Of a DNA stretch of 64,000 nt, positions 41,936-51,812 are shown in pieces. Origin of the DNA: Alkalicoccobacillus gibsonii (lineage in GTDB: Bacteria > Bacillota > Bacilli > Bacillales > Bacillaceae_D); NCBI RefSeq assembly GCF_016798245.1, contig NZ_JAEUZA010000001.1:666221-730220 (forward strand). The letters are read 5' to 3'. The translations under genes were made by a program, and so were the position numbers. Every line of letters begins with the position of its first letter. Within the stretch, counting starts at the first letter, position 1. The notes beneath the pieces were generated by a model. That model worked only from the letters and a program-made list of their open reading frames with translations, made no database searches and was not told where the DNA came from.

Positions 41936-44900
41936 ATGGAGCGTATTAAAGGTCTCAGTATAGACCTTGATTTAAATACAGTAAAAGTTCAACGTGGTTT
42001 GACTGGTCTTAAAAGTGCTGTTAAAGGCATGGATAGAGAGATGGCTGCTAACATGTCTACGTTTGATCGGTCAGAAAAGTCTGTGGCAAAGTACGAGACT
42101 CAATTAACTGGTCTCAATAAGAAAATTGAGTATCAAACAAAAGTTGTCCAAGAATCTGAAGCCAAGTACAAAGACATGGTTAAGACTCATGGCGAAGGTT
42201 CAAAGAAAGCCATGAACGCTGCTGCCGACTTCAATAAACAAGCAGCTTCCTTAAATAACCTAAAGAGTTATACCGAAGGTGTTACGAAAGAATTTCAGAC
42301 TTTTCAGAAGCAACAAGCAATAGCTAATTCTAATTGGACAAAAATGGGCAATGCTTTTAGTTCTGCAGGTAAAGGTCTAGTTAGCTTTGGAAGTACCATG
42401 GGAAGTGTCGGTAAACAATTAACATCAGCTATAACCCTACCAGCAACAGCCGCAGCCGCAGCCCTTGGTGGAATTGCAGTTGCTAAAGGTTGGAATAGAT
42501 TAGTTGGCATTGATACAGCAAAAGCTAAACTTGAGGCATTAGGACACTCAGCAGAAAACGTTGAGAATATTATGGGTTCAGCTTTAGATGCTGTTCGTGG
42601 TACATCATTTGGATTAGATGAAGCCGCAACCACTGCTGCCAATGCTGTAGCTGCTGGCGTGAAAGAGGGAGAAGATTTAACTAAGTATCTTTCTACAACT
42701 GGTGACGCTGCGGCAATTGCTGGGTCTAGTTTATCTGAGATGGGAAGTATCTTCAACAAAGTTCAAACGTCAGGTAAAGCCTATACAGGTGAGCTTCAAA
42801 TGTTATCTGATCGAGGATTACCAATCTATCAATGGTTAGCAAAAGAGGCCGGAGTTACTGCTGAAAAGGTTAGTGAAATGGCTTCAGCAGGTGAAATATC
42901 AACTGACTTATTCTTAAAAGCCGTTGAAAATAATATTGGTGGAGCAGCTAAAGTTATGGGTGAGAAATCATTCACGGCTGGTATCGCTAATATGTGGGCT
43001 TCTGTTGGTCGTTTAGGAGCAAGTTTCTTAGACGCTGGTGGCGAAGGTGGAGGATTCTTCAGCACTATGAAACCTCTCATTGGTGAAATGACAGAAAACC
43101 TTGATGGTTTAGCTGGATATGCTCAAACAATGGGTGAAAAATTCGGAGAAGCGTTCGCTAATGTAGTCGATAAAGTAAAGACTGGTGTAACATGGTTTAA
43201 AAATCTTGATACTGAAAAGAAAAAGTTAGTAGGAACATTAGCAGGTCTAACACTTGCAGCGGGGCCAGTATTAATGGTCTTTGGTAAGATGGCAACAAGC
43301 TTCGGTTTACTTTTCACCGCAATATCTCCCGTATTCTCATTTATTGCTACACATGGCGGTCTACTAAATATACTAAGAATTGGTTTTGCCGCACTAACGG
43401 GGCCAATTGGTTTAACAGTTGCCGCAATCACCGCATTAACCACTGGATTTGTCATTGCTTATAACAAATCCGACACCTTCCGCAACATTGTTGATAAAGT
43501 GAAAGATGCCTTTGTCAATGCCTACAACAAGGTCAAAGAATTCCTCACAACTAACCCCAAACTACTCTCATTTGTTGATTCCGTAAAAAGTGGATTTGAA
43601 ACAGTAAAAACTAAAGTCATGGACGCAATAGGCGTAGCAATGGGCTTTGTACAGGATAAGATTGCTGATGTTAAGAAATTTTGGGATGCAGAAGGCTCAG
43701 GTTTACTTCAAGCGTTTCAAAATATTTTTAATGGAATTTCTGCAGTCGTGACCCCAATTATTGACGGTTTAGTTTCTGCTTTTAAGTGGGCTTTTCCATA
43801 CATGAAAACTATCTTTTCGGGAGCATTTTCATTAGTGCTTTCTATCGCTAAATCAATTTGGGGCAACATACAGGGCGTAATAGATGGTGGACTAAAAATC
43901 ATTATGGGATTAGCACAAGTTTTCTCAGGTTTATTTACTGGTAATTTCAGTAAGATGTGGGAAGGAGTAAAAACGCTGTTTTCCGGTGCAGTTCAATTTG
44001 TATGGAACTTTGTGCAATTGACATTCTTTGGTAAATTATTGGGCGGAGTTAAAGTTTTCATTAAAAGTTTTGCCGGTTTCATTTCTTCAATGTGGACTGG
44101 AATCAAAAATACATTTTCTACGGTCGTAAAATGGGTCGTTGATTTTGTGAAAAATCGCTTTACTTCAATGCAGACAACCCTATCTAATATCACAACTGGA
44201 ATAAGTAATTTCTTCTCATCATCTTGGAATTGGATATGGAATGGTATCATTATGCCTGTTGTACGAAGCATTGTTGACTTTGTACGTGGAAGATTTTCAA
44301 CTATGCGAGACACAGTGAGGAATATCCTTACCACAATCAGAGATACGGCCAAAAACATGTTTGATAAAGTCAAATCGAACATTATCAACCCTGTACGTGA
44401 CGCAGTTTCAAATATCCGAACAAAATTCACAGAAATGAAAGATAAGGTAACTGGAATATTCACAGATGTGAAAAATAATGTATCGGGCTATGTAACAGAT
44501 ATGGTAGATACTGTTAAGGAAATGCCACAGAAAATGAGTGACGGCTTAAAATCTACTGCTGGAAAAGTAGGAGACGGGTTAAAAGCAGTCGCAAATAAAA
44601 TGACTGAGCAACTTGGTAAAGGTGTAAATGGCGTTATTGGCGGTGTGAATTGGGTACTTGAAAAAGTCGGTGTAAGTACGACTATTAAAGAATGGGCAGT
44701 TCCCCAATATGCTCATGGTACGGACGGTCACAAAGGCGGTCTTGCTGTTGTAGGAGACGGTAAAGGTAGTAATGCTGGACAAGAACTAATCGAAACACCT
44801 AATGGCAGACGTTACTTATCACCTGCTAATGACACTCTTGTCGATCTTCCAAAAGGTACTCATGTATGGTCTGCAACTGAGACTAGAGAAATGATGGATA

Positions 44901-45976
44901 CACCTCATTATGCTTGGGGTACTATCAAGAATTTTGGTAAATCAGCTTGGGGAGCAACTAAAAACGTAGGAAGTAAGATAAAAGATTCTGCTTTAGACGT
45001 TTGGGATTATATTTCTAACCCCGGTAAGTTGTTCAATAAAGCTCTAGACATGTTGGGAGTAAAAGCACCATCAATGGGCGGTTCTCTTAAGGAACTTGGT
45101 GTAGGTGCTTACAACAAAGCTAAATCAAGCCTTAAAGATTTCGTTATCAATAAGGTGAATGGTTTCTTTGAAGGTGGAGAAGGTGGCGCAGGACAAAAAG
45201 GTAAAGGTTGGGGTTCTCCTTTCTATTTATCTTCACGCTTCAATCCTGCACGTAGGCATCCAATTACTGGACGAGTTCAACCGCATAACGGTGACGACTG
45301 GGCAGCACCGATGGGAACACCATTTTTCGCTCAAGCTGCCGGAAAAGTTTCTTATAGTGGTTGGGGTAATGGTTATGGAAATCTCATCAAGATTCAATCA
45401 GGAGCTTATGAACGCAGATATGCACACAACCAGCGTAACTTAGTCAAAGCTGGTCAAACAGTTAAAGCAGGTCAACGTATCGGTTTAACTGGGTCAACAG
45501 GTGACAGTACGGGGCCTCACGTTCACTACGAAGTGCGTAGAAACGGTATTGCTATTAACCCAAGAGGTTTGGCTACTGGTGGATTGGTTAATAAGCGTGG
45601 TTTCTATGAATTAGCAGATGGTGGATATCCTGAGTTTGTTATTCCAACAGATCCAGCAAGACGTACCGATGCTCAGAAGTTATTAGCTATTGCTGGTAAG
45701 CAAATTCAAAGTGGAGCAAAGAGACCTAATCAATTACCTAATCCTAGCAGTAATAATTCAAGTCAAAGCAATAATAGTCAACTAGAGAAATTATTAGCTG
45801 CTACATTGGAACAAAATGAATTACTTAAAGATAACAACAAGAAACTAGAAGATGGATTCACAGCTTTACTTGCAAAAACAATTGATGTCTTCTTAAACAA
45901 AGAGAAAGTAGGAAGGTCAGTTGATGAAGAAAGCGGAAAAAGACAAATACTTGATGGAATGGGGATTGCTTATTAA
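41936..45976 (+). CDS. Tape measure protein with M23 peptidase domain
   Basis: A 1346-residue protein that sets tail length. The N-terminal coiled-coil region (about 1-130) and TP901-type tape measure core (about 185-420; SFGLDEAATTAANAVAAGVKEGEDL) are followed by hydrophobic segments (VAAITALTTGFVIAY and others) and a long helical repeat region. An M23 metallopeptidase lies at about 1080-1210, with zinc ligands H1117 and D1121 (HNGDD) and H1195-V-H1197. The peptidase probably opens peptidoglycan during DNA injection. The C-terminal 100 residues are Asn/Gln-rich and coiled. Confidence 0.93.
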   Translation: MERIKGLSIDLDLNTVKVQRGLTGLKSAVKGMDREMAANMSTFDRSEKSVAKYETQLTGLNKKIEYQTKVVQESEAKYKDMVKTHGEGSKKAMNAAADFNKQAASLNNLKSYTEGVTKEFQTFQKQQAIANSNWTKMGNAFSSAGKGLVSFGSTMGSVGKQLTSAITLPATAAAAALGGIAVAKGWNRLVGIDTAKAKLEALGHSAENVENIMGSALDAVRGTSFGLDEAATTAANAVAAGVKEGEDLTKYLSTTGDAAAIAGSSLSEMGSIFNKVQTSGKAYTGELQMLSDRGLPIYQWLAKEAGVTAEKVSEMASAGEISTDLFLKAVENNIGGAAKVMGEKSFTAGIANMWASVGRLGASFLDAGGEGGGFFSTMKPLIGEMTENLDGLAGYAQTMGEKFGEAFANVVDKVKTGVTWFKNLDTEKKKLVGTLAGLTLAAGPVLMVFGKMATSFGLLFTAISPVFSFIATHGGLLNILRIGFAALTGPIGLTVAAITALTTGFVIAYNKSDTFRNIVDKVKDAFVNAYNKVKEFLTTNPKLLSFVDSVKSGFETVKTKVMDAIGVAMGFVQDKIADVKKFWDAEGSGLLQAFQNIFNGISAVVTPIIDGLVSAFKWAFPYMKTIFSGAFSLVLSIAKSIWGNIQGVIDGGLKIIMGLAQVFSGLFTGNFSKMWEGVKTLFSGAVQFVWNFVQLTFFGKLLGGVKVFIKSFAGFISSMWTGIKNTFSTVVKWVVDFVKNRFTSMQTTLSNITTGISNFFSSSWNWIWNGIIMPVVRSIVDFVRGRFSTMRDTVRNILTTIRDTAKNMFDKVKSNIINPVRDAVSNIRTKFTEMKDKVTGIFTDVKNNVSGYVTDMVDTVKEMPQKMSDGLKSTAGKVGDGLKAVANKMTEQLGKGVNGVIGGVNWVLEKVGVSTTIKEWAVPQYAHGTDGHKGGLAVVGDGKGSNAGQELIETPNGRRYLSPANDTLVDLPKGTHVWSATETREMMDTPHYAWGTIKNFGKSAWGATKNVGSKIKDSALDVWDYISNPGKLFNKALDMLGVKAPSMGGSLKELGVGAYNKAKSSLKDFVINKVNGFFEGGEGGAGQKGKGWGSPFYLSSRFNPARRHPITGRVQPHNGDDWAAPMGTPFFAQAAGKVSYSGWGNGYGNLIKIQSGAYERRYAHNQRNLVKAGQTVKAGQRIGLTGSTGDSTGPHVHYEVRRNGIAINPRGLATGGLVNKRGFYELADGGYPEFVIPTDPARRTDAQKLLAIAGKQIQSGAKRPNQLPNPSSNNSSQSNNSQLEKLLAATLEQNELLKDNNKKLEDGFTALLAKTIDVFLNKEKVGRSVDEESGKRQILDGMGIAY

Positions 45977-46686
45977 TGTCTTTCACTGGAATTGAGTTTA
46001 ATGGTTTACATAGCTTTAAAGACCTTGGGTTGACTATTGAGAGTAGAGACTTAGGTAATCCCTCCAAGGTCAAAATTATGGAAGACGTGCCTTATTCTAA
46101 TATGAGGTACGACTTCTCTTCTCTATATGGAGAGCAGCAATGGACAGAGCGTACATTGGTTTATAAGTTCAATATTGCTGGGAAACAGGCTAAAGAGTAT
46201 TTTTATTTAGTCGAGACTGAAATACAAAAATGGCTAACTATGCCTAATCAAAAGATACCCTTGTACGATGATATGCTATCAGGTTTTTATTATTTAGCTG
46301 AAGTACAGGAAGGGTCAGACAACGAATATAGATTTGTTATGGGTACATTGACAGTTACTTTCACGGCATATCCATATAAAATTGGTACGTTGCCTGAAGG
46401 TAATGACGACTGGGATGAATTTATGTTTGATTTGGATTATGCACAAGACACATCATTTACAGTAAATGGTTTATTGAATATTGAATTAGAGAATGTAGGG
46501 AGTAGAAAAACAACTCCTGAAATAGATTTATCGTCTAATATGCAAATCATTAAAGATGGTGTAACTTACTCATTTAATGCAGGCAAAACAACTTCTAGAG
46601 ATTTTACTTTAAAAACAGGTACTAATCAATTAAGAATTATCGGTAACGGTACAGCCTCCTTCAACTTCCATAAGGAGTTGATTTAG
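45976..46686 (+). CDS. Distal tail protein (Dit)
   Basis: A 236-residue Dit/ORF46-type baseplate hub. The N-terminus FTGIEFNGLHSFKDLGLTIESRDLGNPSKVKIMEDVPYSNMRYDFSSLYG is characteristic, with a galectin-like second half. It forms the hexameric hub that joins the tail tube to Tal. It overlaps the tape measure stop by one base. Confidence 0.9.
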   Translation: MSFTGIEFNGLHSFKDLGLTIESRDLGNPSKVKIMEDVPYSNMRYDFSSLYGEQQWTERTLVYKFNIAGKQAKEYFYLVETEIQKWLTMPNQKIPLYDDMLSGFYYLAEVQEGSDNEYRFVMGTLTVTFTAYPYKIGTLPEGNDDWDEFMFDLDYAQDTSFTVNGLLNIELENVGSRKTTPEIDLSSNMQIIKDGVTYSFNAGKTTSRDFTLKTGTNQLRIIGNGTASFNFHKELI

Positions 46687-48251
46687 TGTACAAAGTTGAT
46701 TTGATTAACAATGGTAAAGCAACAACTATACATCATCATGAGTTTAATGACTTAAAGTTGATACGTGGGGATATCAAACAAACAATTGGACTGTCCTATA
46801 GTTTCACTTTTGATATTCTCCCTAACAACCCCGGTTACAACTTGATTAAACCGCTAGAAACTTTAGTTGTTGTTGAAAATACTAAGACTGAGAAAATTGA
46901 GTTTGATGGTGTAGTACTTATGCCCACTGAAGCAATGGACGACTCAGGTAAGTTCGGTAAGTCATTTCTATGTGCTAGTGAGCTAGTGTATTTAAACCAC
47001 AGCGCACAGAGGCATGGGGAATATAGGAATATAACTATTAGACAGTTTCTACAAGCAATCGTTGATAGACACAACAGAGAGGTAACAGAAAGCAAGATTG
47101 ATAAAAAGTTTGTATTAGGTAAAGTAGACGTTGTTAACAATACAGATAATGTATATAGGTACTTAGGTTATGAGAGTACGCTCGATTCAATAAATGATAA
47201 GCTTGTTAATCGCTTAGGTGGAGAGCTATGGGTTCGTAAAGAGAATGGTGTTAGATACCTCGATTATCTTGTAAAAGGTGGTCAAGTTTCTAAAACTAAA
47301 ATTGAATTGCAACATAACCTTAAAAGTATAACTAAAGAAGCAGATCCATCTGAAATTATTACTCGTTTAATTCCGCTTGGTGCATCTATCGAGTCAGAGG
47401 AAGAAGGAGCAGTTGACGCAAGTCAAGCTAGGATAACTATTGAATCTGTTAACGCTGGGAAAGACTACATAGACGATCTTGAAGCACAAAAAATATTTGG
47501 GTTAATTGCTAAGAGTCAGACATGGGATGACATAACCATCCCCTCAAACTTACTCACAAGAGGAAGACAATTTTTAAACGAAAATAACCGTGTTAAAGTA
47601 AAGCACGAAATTAACGCATTGGATTTAAGTTTAATCGGTTTAGATACAGATAGCTTTGACTTAGGTAATAGCTATCCAGTTATTAACCCTGTAATGGCCA
47701 TTAATGAAACTCTTAGGGTCGTTGAGAAAAATATTGATATTAATAATCCTGCCAACAATAGCTTAGTTGTTGGAGACTTATTCAAGAAGGCTTCGCAGTA
47801 TCAGAATGAAGCGAATAAGTCATTACGAAACATAGGTGAGATACAAAATACTGTTGGTCGCCAATCACGTTCAATTGGTGTTTTAAAAAATGATTTTGAA
47901 GCTGTAAACAGGGCAGTTGGAGAAATTAAAGTTGTTATTGATAACAGTGACATTCCGGGTATTGAGCAAGCAGTATTAAATCTAAATTTAGCTCTCAGAG
48001 ATTTAGAAGACACTATAACTGAATTACCTGTTTACGAACCAGCTACACAGCTTAAAGACGGACTGTTTAGTTTTATCGATAAAACTAAGCTAGATGGACT
48101 ACAAAATTATGAACCTGCTACCGAAACGGTGGACGGGCTTTTTAGTGCGTCTGATAAAAGTAAATTAAACAAAATAACAGCTACTCAAGTAGTTGACTTA
48201 GACAATGTATTGACAAGATTAGCAAGGCTAGAAGGAGGAGTAAATGGCTAA
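46686..48251 (+). CDS. Tail-associated protein (Tal/prophage endopeptidase tail)
   Basis: A 521-residue protein whose first 370 residues match the siphovirus tail hub/Prophage_tail family (YSFTFDILPNNPGYNLIKPLETLVVVENTKTEKIEFDGVVLMPTE; RKENGVRYLDYL; DIIRLIPLGA-like ITRLIPLGASIES). The remaining region is a coiled coil plus two YEPAT..DGLFS..DK..L repeats (about 460-510), a linker motif seen in phage fibres. GTG start, directly after the Dit stop. Confidence 0.85.
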   Translation: MYKVDLINNGKATTIHHHEFNDLKLIRGDIKQTIGLSYSFTFDILPNNPGYNLIKPLETLVVVENTKTEKIEFDGVVLMPTEAMDDSGKFGKSFLCASELVYLNHSAQRHGEYRNITIRQFLQAIVDRHNREVTESKIDKKFVLGKVDVVNNTDNVYRYLGYESTLDSINDKLVNRLGGELWVRKENGVRYLDYLVKGGQVSKTKIELQHNLKSITKEADPSEIITRLIPLGASIESEEEGAVDASQARITIESVNAGKDYIDDLEAQKIFGLIAKSQTWDDITIPSNLLTRGRQFLNENNRVKVKHEINALDLSLIGLDTDSFDLGNSYPVINPVMAINETLRVVEKNIDINNPANNSLVVGDLFKKASQYQNEANKSLRNIGEIQNTVGRQSRSIGVLKNDFEAVNRAVGEIKVVIDNSDIPGIEQAVLNLNLALRDLEDTITELPVYEPATQLKDGLFSFIDKTKLDGLQNYEPATETVDGLFSASDKSKLNKITATQVVDLDNVLTRLARLEGGVNG

Positions 48252-50121
48252 TATTAAAGACATTTTATATAGAATTATAACCGCCAAAAAAGGTAAAGAC
48301 GTTCGTAAAAGTCTACACGATGGTTTAGATGCAGTTAATAAGGAAACAGAGGCTACTACACAATTAAGTTTTAATACTCAACGCAGGCAGGACATTGTCA
48401 CTAAGCAATTTGATGATCAAATAGCCAACATGTCGCTTGAGAATCCATCTAACGCAGAAACAGTTGCAATGCGTACTAGTCGAATTACAGGTAAAAGTTA
48501 CGATACCGCAGGAATAAGAGTAGATGATATAGACAACCAACTGTCCAAAACAATTTGGATTGGTGGTCTGCTAATGATCCAATTCGGTGTTAAAGGTGAT
48601 GGGGTAAGTTTTGATTCAGATGCTCTACAAGAATTGTTAGATTATGTTGAACAAAAAGGGGGAGGTAAGGTTGTTTTACCTCCGGGTAGATACATACTAG
48701 ATAAAACAGTATTTATGCCAGCGAATGTTGATTTAGAAGGACATGGCGTATCGACTATTTTAAGTGGATGGAGACCAGATGGTATTAGGGGCTATGCTTT
48801 AATCGCAAATAAGGGAATTTCAACAGAAGCTGCATATAATGGTGCACATGATTTCTCTTTAACTAATATAACCATTGATACCCCAATGACAAACGGTATT
48901 ACTTTAGTCCATGCAAGAAACGTCTATTTTAATAAGATTTATGGTTTAAATGCTTATCACCACTTTTTTGATATTGCAGGAAGCAAGAATGTTATAGCTT
49001 CTGATATATATATTACCGGCTATAGCGGTACTGCCCCTTATCAAATTGACGGTCAAACAAATGGGCGCTTTAACAACTTTACATGGGATGGAACAAAAGC
49101 AATTGAGCCATATCATGACTACACTGAGAATGACGGGATCTTCTTATCAAAAGGGATTTTTGAAACTACAAACCTCGTGGATCGTTGTATTCATCTACAT
49201 AGAGATGGTGGGAAAAATATCTTTATGAATGACCTTGTTATTAAGAACGCTAAAAGAGCATTTGCTAAAGATCCAAACGTTGTAAGAAAGAATGTCAAAG
49301 TGTCAAATGTAGTCGTAGAGAATTGTTATAGCTTAATTGACTTCGAGCCAATTTCAGGTAGAAAAGATAACGATATTTCATTCCAAAACGTAACCATTAA
49401 AGGAGCAACTTTAGGTGAAGGACTAGCTATTATTCGTATTCATGATGTTCAAGGATTAGATCTTATAGACGTAAGTCAGACAGTAGATAAAACTGTTGTA
49501 GATATAGGAGTAAGAACAATCAGAAATAGGCTGGTTCGAGTTACTGATTTTAATATCAGAAATTCAAGGTTAGATGGTGGCGCAGCTAGTGGATCTCACT
49601 ATTGGTTAACTGATTGTCACAATGGCTACTTATCAGAAATGATCACGAGAGATTGCGGAAGGTCAATTCGAACAGAAAACTGTACAAGAATTAAAGCAGA
49701 CGGTTTAATTGAACTCGATATTCTTGGGAAAGAATTACCTGTATCAATCTTAGGCACTGTTGAGTTGAAGGGAAAAGATTACATTGAAGTTGAATTAAAT
49801 CATTCAGATATTCCTGTTGGTAGAGTAGATGTAGGAAGGTATATCGGGAGACTCTATGAAGGACGTGCTATCACAGGATTATGGATTTCTTCGACTAATT
49901 CAACGTGGGATAACGATGTAGAGTTAAAGGTTAGAAATGAATCAGGATCTACAGTTTTTGAGAATCTAGACTTACCTACGCAAAATCAAAACTGGGAAAG
50001 GTTACACTTTCCTACTCCATTGGGTGCCACAGATATGCGTGTGCGCTCCTTGTACATTGAAAAGAATAAGGCGACAACAAAAGGTAAGTTGACATTAAAA
50101 ATCAGATCAGAATTATGGTGA
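48244..50121 (+). CDS. Tail spike/fibre with beta-helix (pectate-lyase-like) domain
   Basis: A 625-residue protein. The N-terminal 90 residues bind the tail; from about residue 120 a right-handed beta-helix begins: FGVKGDGVSFDSDALQELLDYVEQKGGGKVVLPPGRYILDKTVFMPANVDLEGHGVSTIL, continuing through repeated NVxVxN...I strands to about 510. A lectin-like C-terminal domain follows. Such spikes bind or cut cell-surface polysaccharide or teichoic acid. It overlaps Tal by 8 nt and is probably the host-range determinant. Confidence 0.85.
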   Translation: MANIKDILYRIITAKKGKDVRKSLHDGLDAVNKETEATTQLSFNTQRRQDIVTKQFDDQIANMSLENPSNAETVAMRTSRITGKSYDTAGIRVDDIDNQLSKTIWIGGLLMIQFGVKGDGVSFDSDALQELLDYVEQKGGGKVVLPPGRYILDKTVFMPANVDLEGHGVSTILSGWRPDGIRGYALIANKGISTEAAYNGAHDFSLTNITIDTPMTNGITLVHARNVYFNKIYGLNAYHHFFDIAGSKNVIASDIYITGYSGTAPYQIDGQTNGRFNNFTWDGTKAIEPYHDYTENDGIFLSKGIFETTNLVDRCIHLHRDGGKNIFMNDLVIKNAKRAFAKDPNVVRKNVKVSNVVVENCYSLIDFEPISGRKDNDISFQNVTIKGATLGEGLAIIRIHDVQGLDLIDVSQTVDKTVVDIGVRTIRNRLVRVTDFNIRNSRLDGGAASGSHYWLTDCHNGYLSEMITRDCGRSIRTENCTRIKADGLIELDILGKELPVSILGTVELKGKDYIEVELNHSDIPVGRVDVGRYIGRLYEGRAITGLWISSTNSTWDNDVELKVRNESGSTVFENLDLPTQNQNWERLHFPTPLGATDMRVRSLYIEKNKATTKGKLTLKIRSELW

Positions 50122-50130
50122 GGTGGAATT

Positions 50131-50469
50131 ATGGGATTACAAACAACGTTTACACTACCTCCGGGTAGTAATATTGCGGATTTCTTTGATGATCCTAATG
50201 TCTCTAGAGTGGAAACGATTGAACCGTATGAGGTGAAAGATGGGTATGTGAGGCTCGATTATTTTGAAGGAAACAAGCACGAAATAAGGTTTACAATTGC
50301 ATACCTTAAGGAAAGAGGGGCTAAGACGTTAAGACAGGAGACTTTTTATTTTACTCCTATTACTCTTCATGGTTCAACGAGCATTTTTGAACAAATTTAT
50401 GGTCATTTAAAAGTAAATGTGTTTGCAGATACTAACGATGTATTTGAATCTGAGAACTTTGCAAGTTAA
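50131..50469 (+). CDS. Unknown 112-residue tail-module protein
   Basis: Beta-rich protein (GLQTTFTLPPGSNIADFFDDPNVSRVETIEPYEVKDGYVRLDYFEGNKHEIRF) directly after the spike gene. Position suggests a tail tip or spike-associated part; the family is not recognised. Confidence 0.65.
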   Translation: MGLQTTFTLPPGSNIADFFDDPNVSRVETIEPYEVKDGYVRLDYFEGNKHEIRFTIAYLKERGAKTLRQETFYFTPITLHGSTSIFEQIYGHLKVNVFADTNDVFESENFAS

Positions 50470-50546
50470 ATACTAGTTGGTTTTAACAGTGGCCACACAT
50501 AAGATTAATACTCATGACGTAAACTTTCTATATAGGAGGAACGTTT

Positions 50547-50654
50547 ATGAAAACTACTGGAGGATTATTTAAGGGTTTAATAATCAGCTTACCTATTTCA
50601 ATCTTATTGTGGGTTATCGTTATTTTAGTAATAAGGCTGTTTTTTAAAATATAA
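50547..50654 (+). CDS. 35-residue single-pass membrane peptide
   Basis: ATG at 50547 behind TAGGAGGA. The product MKTTGGLFKGLIISLPISI...RLFFKI is one hydrophobic helix with basic ends. Possibly lysis-related or a small toxin-like peptide; unknown. Confidence 0.55.
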   Translation: MKTTGGLFKGLIISLPISILLWVIVILVIRLFFKI

Positions 50655-50733
50655 GAAGTCAAAGCTTGAATAAAATAAAGGATTTCCCTCTTTTTGTCGA
50701 ATTAGTAGTTATAAACAATAAGGGGGATTTATT

Positions 50734-51585
50734 ATCAAAGGATTAGTAGTATCGCCGAGATATAAGGTAGATAATGATAGCACGACTTTTGAAACCACAT
50801 TTATACAACCAATTGAGTTAAGACAATATATAACGTATTGGGACATGATAGATTTTCCAGACAATCGATTAATCAGTTTTGAAAGTGGTAATGAAGAATA
50901 CCTTTATTTAATGAATGCAGGTGTAATGAAACGTACTCAATTCACAGCCGGTATTTCAACAGGTAACATTGGTGAGGTTTATCAGAAAATGCAGTACCAA
51001 GCTTTTGAAATCAACAATAATATTCCAAATGAAACATGGTTTATTGCACAACCTCAAACAGAACTTGTTCTTAATAAAAAGGATTTAATAAGAACGCGAG
51101 CTTTAAATGTTGAACTACACAATTCTTTACCTGTACCTGGCGAAAAAACTAGATTAGAAGACATACTAGAATTTAAAAATAAACGTTCGTCAGAACTAAA
51201 CGCATTCAGTTTACAGATGGATGATTTTTATCAAGATATTATCAAATCACAAGATGAAGAACATGCATTACAATCAAAAATAAATAGAATTCAACAAAGT
51301 TTAACAGATCTTACACGAGTAATGGATGAATCTTATCTAAATAGAGTTCAAAGAAGCTTAAATGCTAAAATTGATTTAAGTAAGGCTTCAGGTGCATTCG
51401 GTAGTGTTATTGCAGGTAGTGTTAGTGGATTATATCCTATGACAGTTGGTGTTATCGGTGGGATATCTGCTGCCGCATTTGCAGGGGTAAGGTTAAGTGC
51501 TGATTTCTCGTTTAAACCTAAGGAAATTACCTCTGAACTAAAACCATATGCATATTTGTATGAGGTTAATAAGTTAAACAATTAG
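50734..51585 (+). CDS. DUF6236-like protein with a non-standard start codon
   Basis: The conserved frame reaches 37 codons upstream of the first ATG (50845) and reads KGLVVSPRYKVDNDSTTFETTFIQPIELRQYITYWDMIDFPDNRLI, which resembles the start of DUF6236 proteins. No ATG, GTG or TTG exists there; AAGGGGG (50720-50726) is followed by ATT (50731) and ATC (50734), one of which is likely the start. Coiled-coil and Gly-rich hydrophobic segments occupy the C-terminal half (SGAFGSVIAGSVSGLYPMTVGVIGGISAAAFAG). It lies between tail and lysis genes; a cargo function is likely, biochemical role unknown. Confidence 0.6.
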   Translation: MKGLVVSPRYKVDNDSTTFETTFIQPIELRQYITYWDMIDFPDNRLISFESGNEEYLYLMNAGVMKRTQFTAGISTGNIGEVYQKMQYQAFEINNNIPNETWFIAQPQTELVLNKKDLIRTRALNVELHNSLPVPGEKTRLEDILEFKNKRSSELNAFSLQMDDFYQDIIKSQDEEHALQSKINRIQQSLTDLTRVMDESYLNRVQRSLNAKIDLSKASGAFGSVIAGSVSGLYPMTVGVIGGISAAAFAGVRLSADFSFKPKEITSELKPYAYLYEVNKLNN

Positions 51586-51598
51586 GATGGTGGGATGT

Positions 51599-51733
51599 AT
51601 GGGATTATGGGAAGCGTACGAGATATTTTCTGTTTTTATAACAACCACATTATTGCTATTTCATTTTCTGAATGTGCAAGTTACAAGTGCACCTCTTATT
51701 AAGAGCAGAGGCCCTTTGTTTATTAAGAAATAA
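51599..51733 (+). CDS. 44-residue membrane protein
   Basis: ATG at 51599 (second of two overlapping ATGs) gives MGLWEAYEIFSVFITTTLLL..., one hydrophobic segment and a basic tail. The alternative ATG at 51595 gives a less coherent Cys-rich product in another frame. A terminator follows. Confidence 0.5.
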   Translation: MGLWEAYEIFSVFITTTLLLFHFLNVQVTSAPLIKSRGPLFIKK

Positions 51734-51744
51734 TAGCAACTTTC

Positions 51745-51772
51745 AAGCTCTCCAGATTGGAGAGCTTTTTAT
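51745..51772 (+). terminator. Intrinsic terminator at the end of the tail operon
   Basis: AAGCTCTCC (51745-51753) pairs with GGAGAGCTT (51759-51767), followed by TTTTATTTT. Confidence 0.93.
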
Positions 51773-51812
51773 TTTGCAAGAAATATTGAAAGGAGTAATA
51801 ATAGTAAGAGCT

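Noticed and set aside
43993-44463. Minus-strand frames within the tape measure gene
   Set aside because: Shadows of a long, conserved plus-strand gene without start signals.
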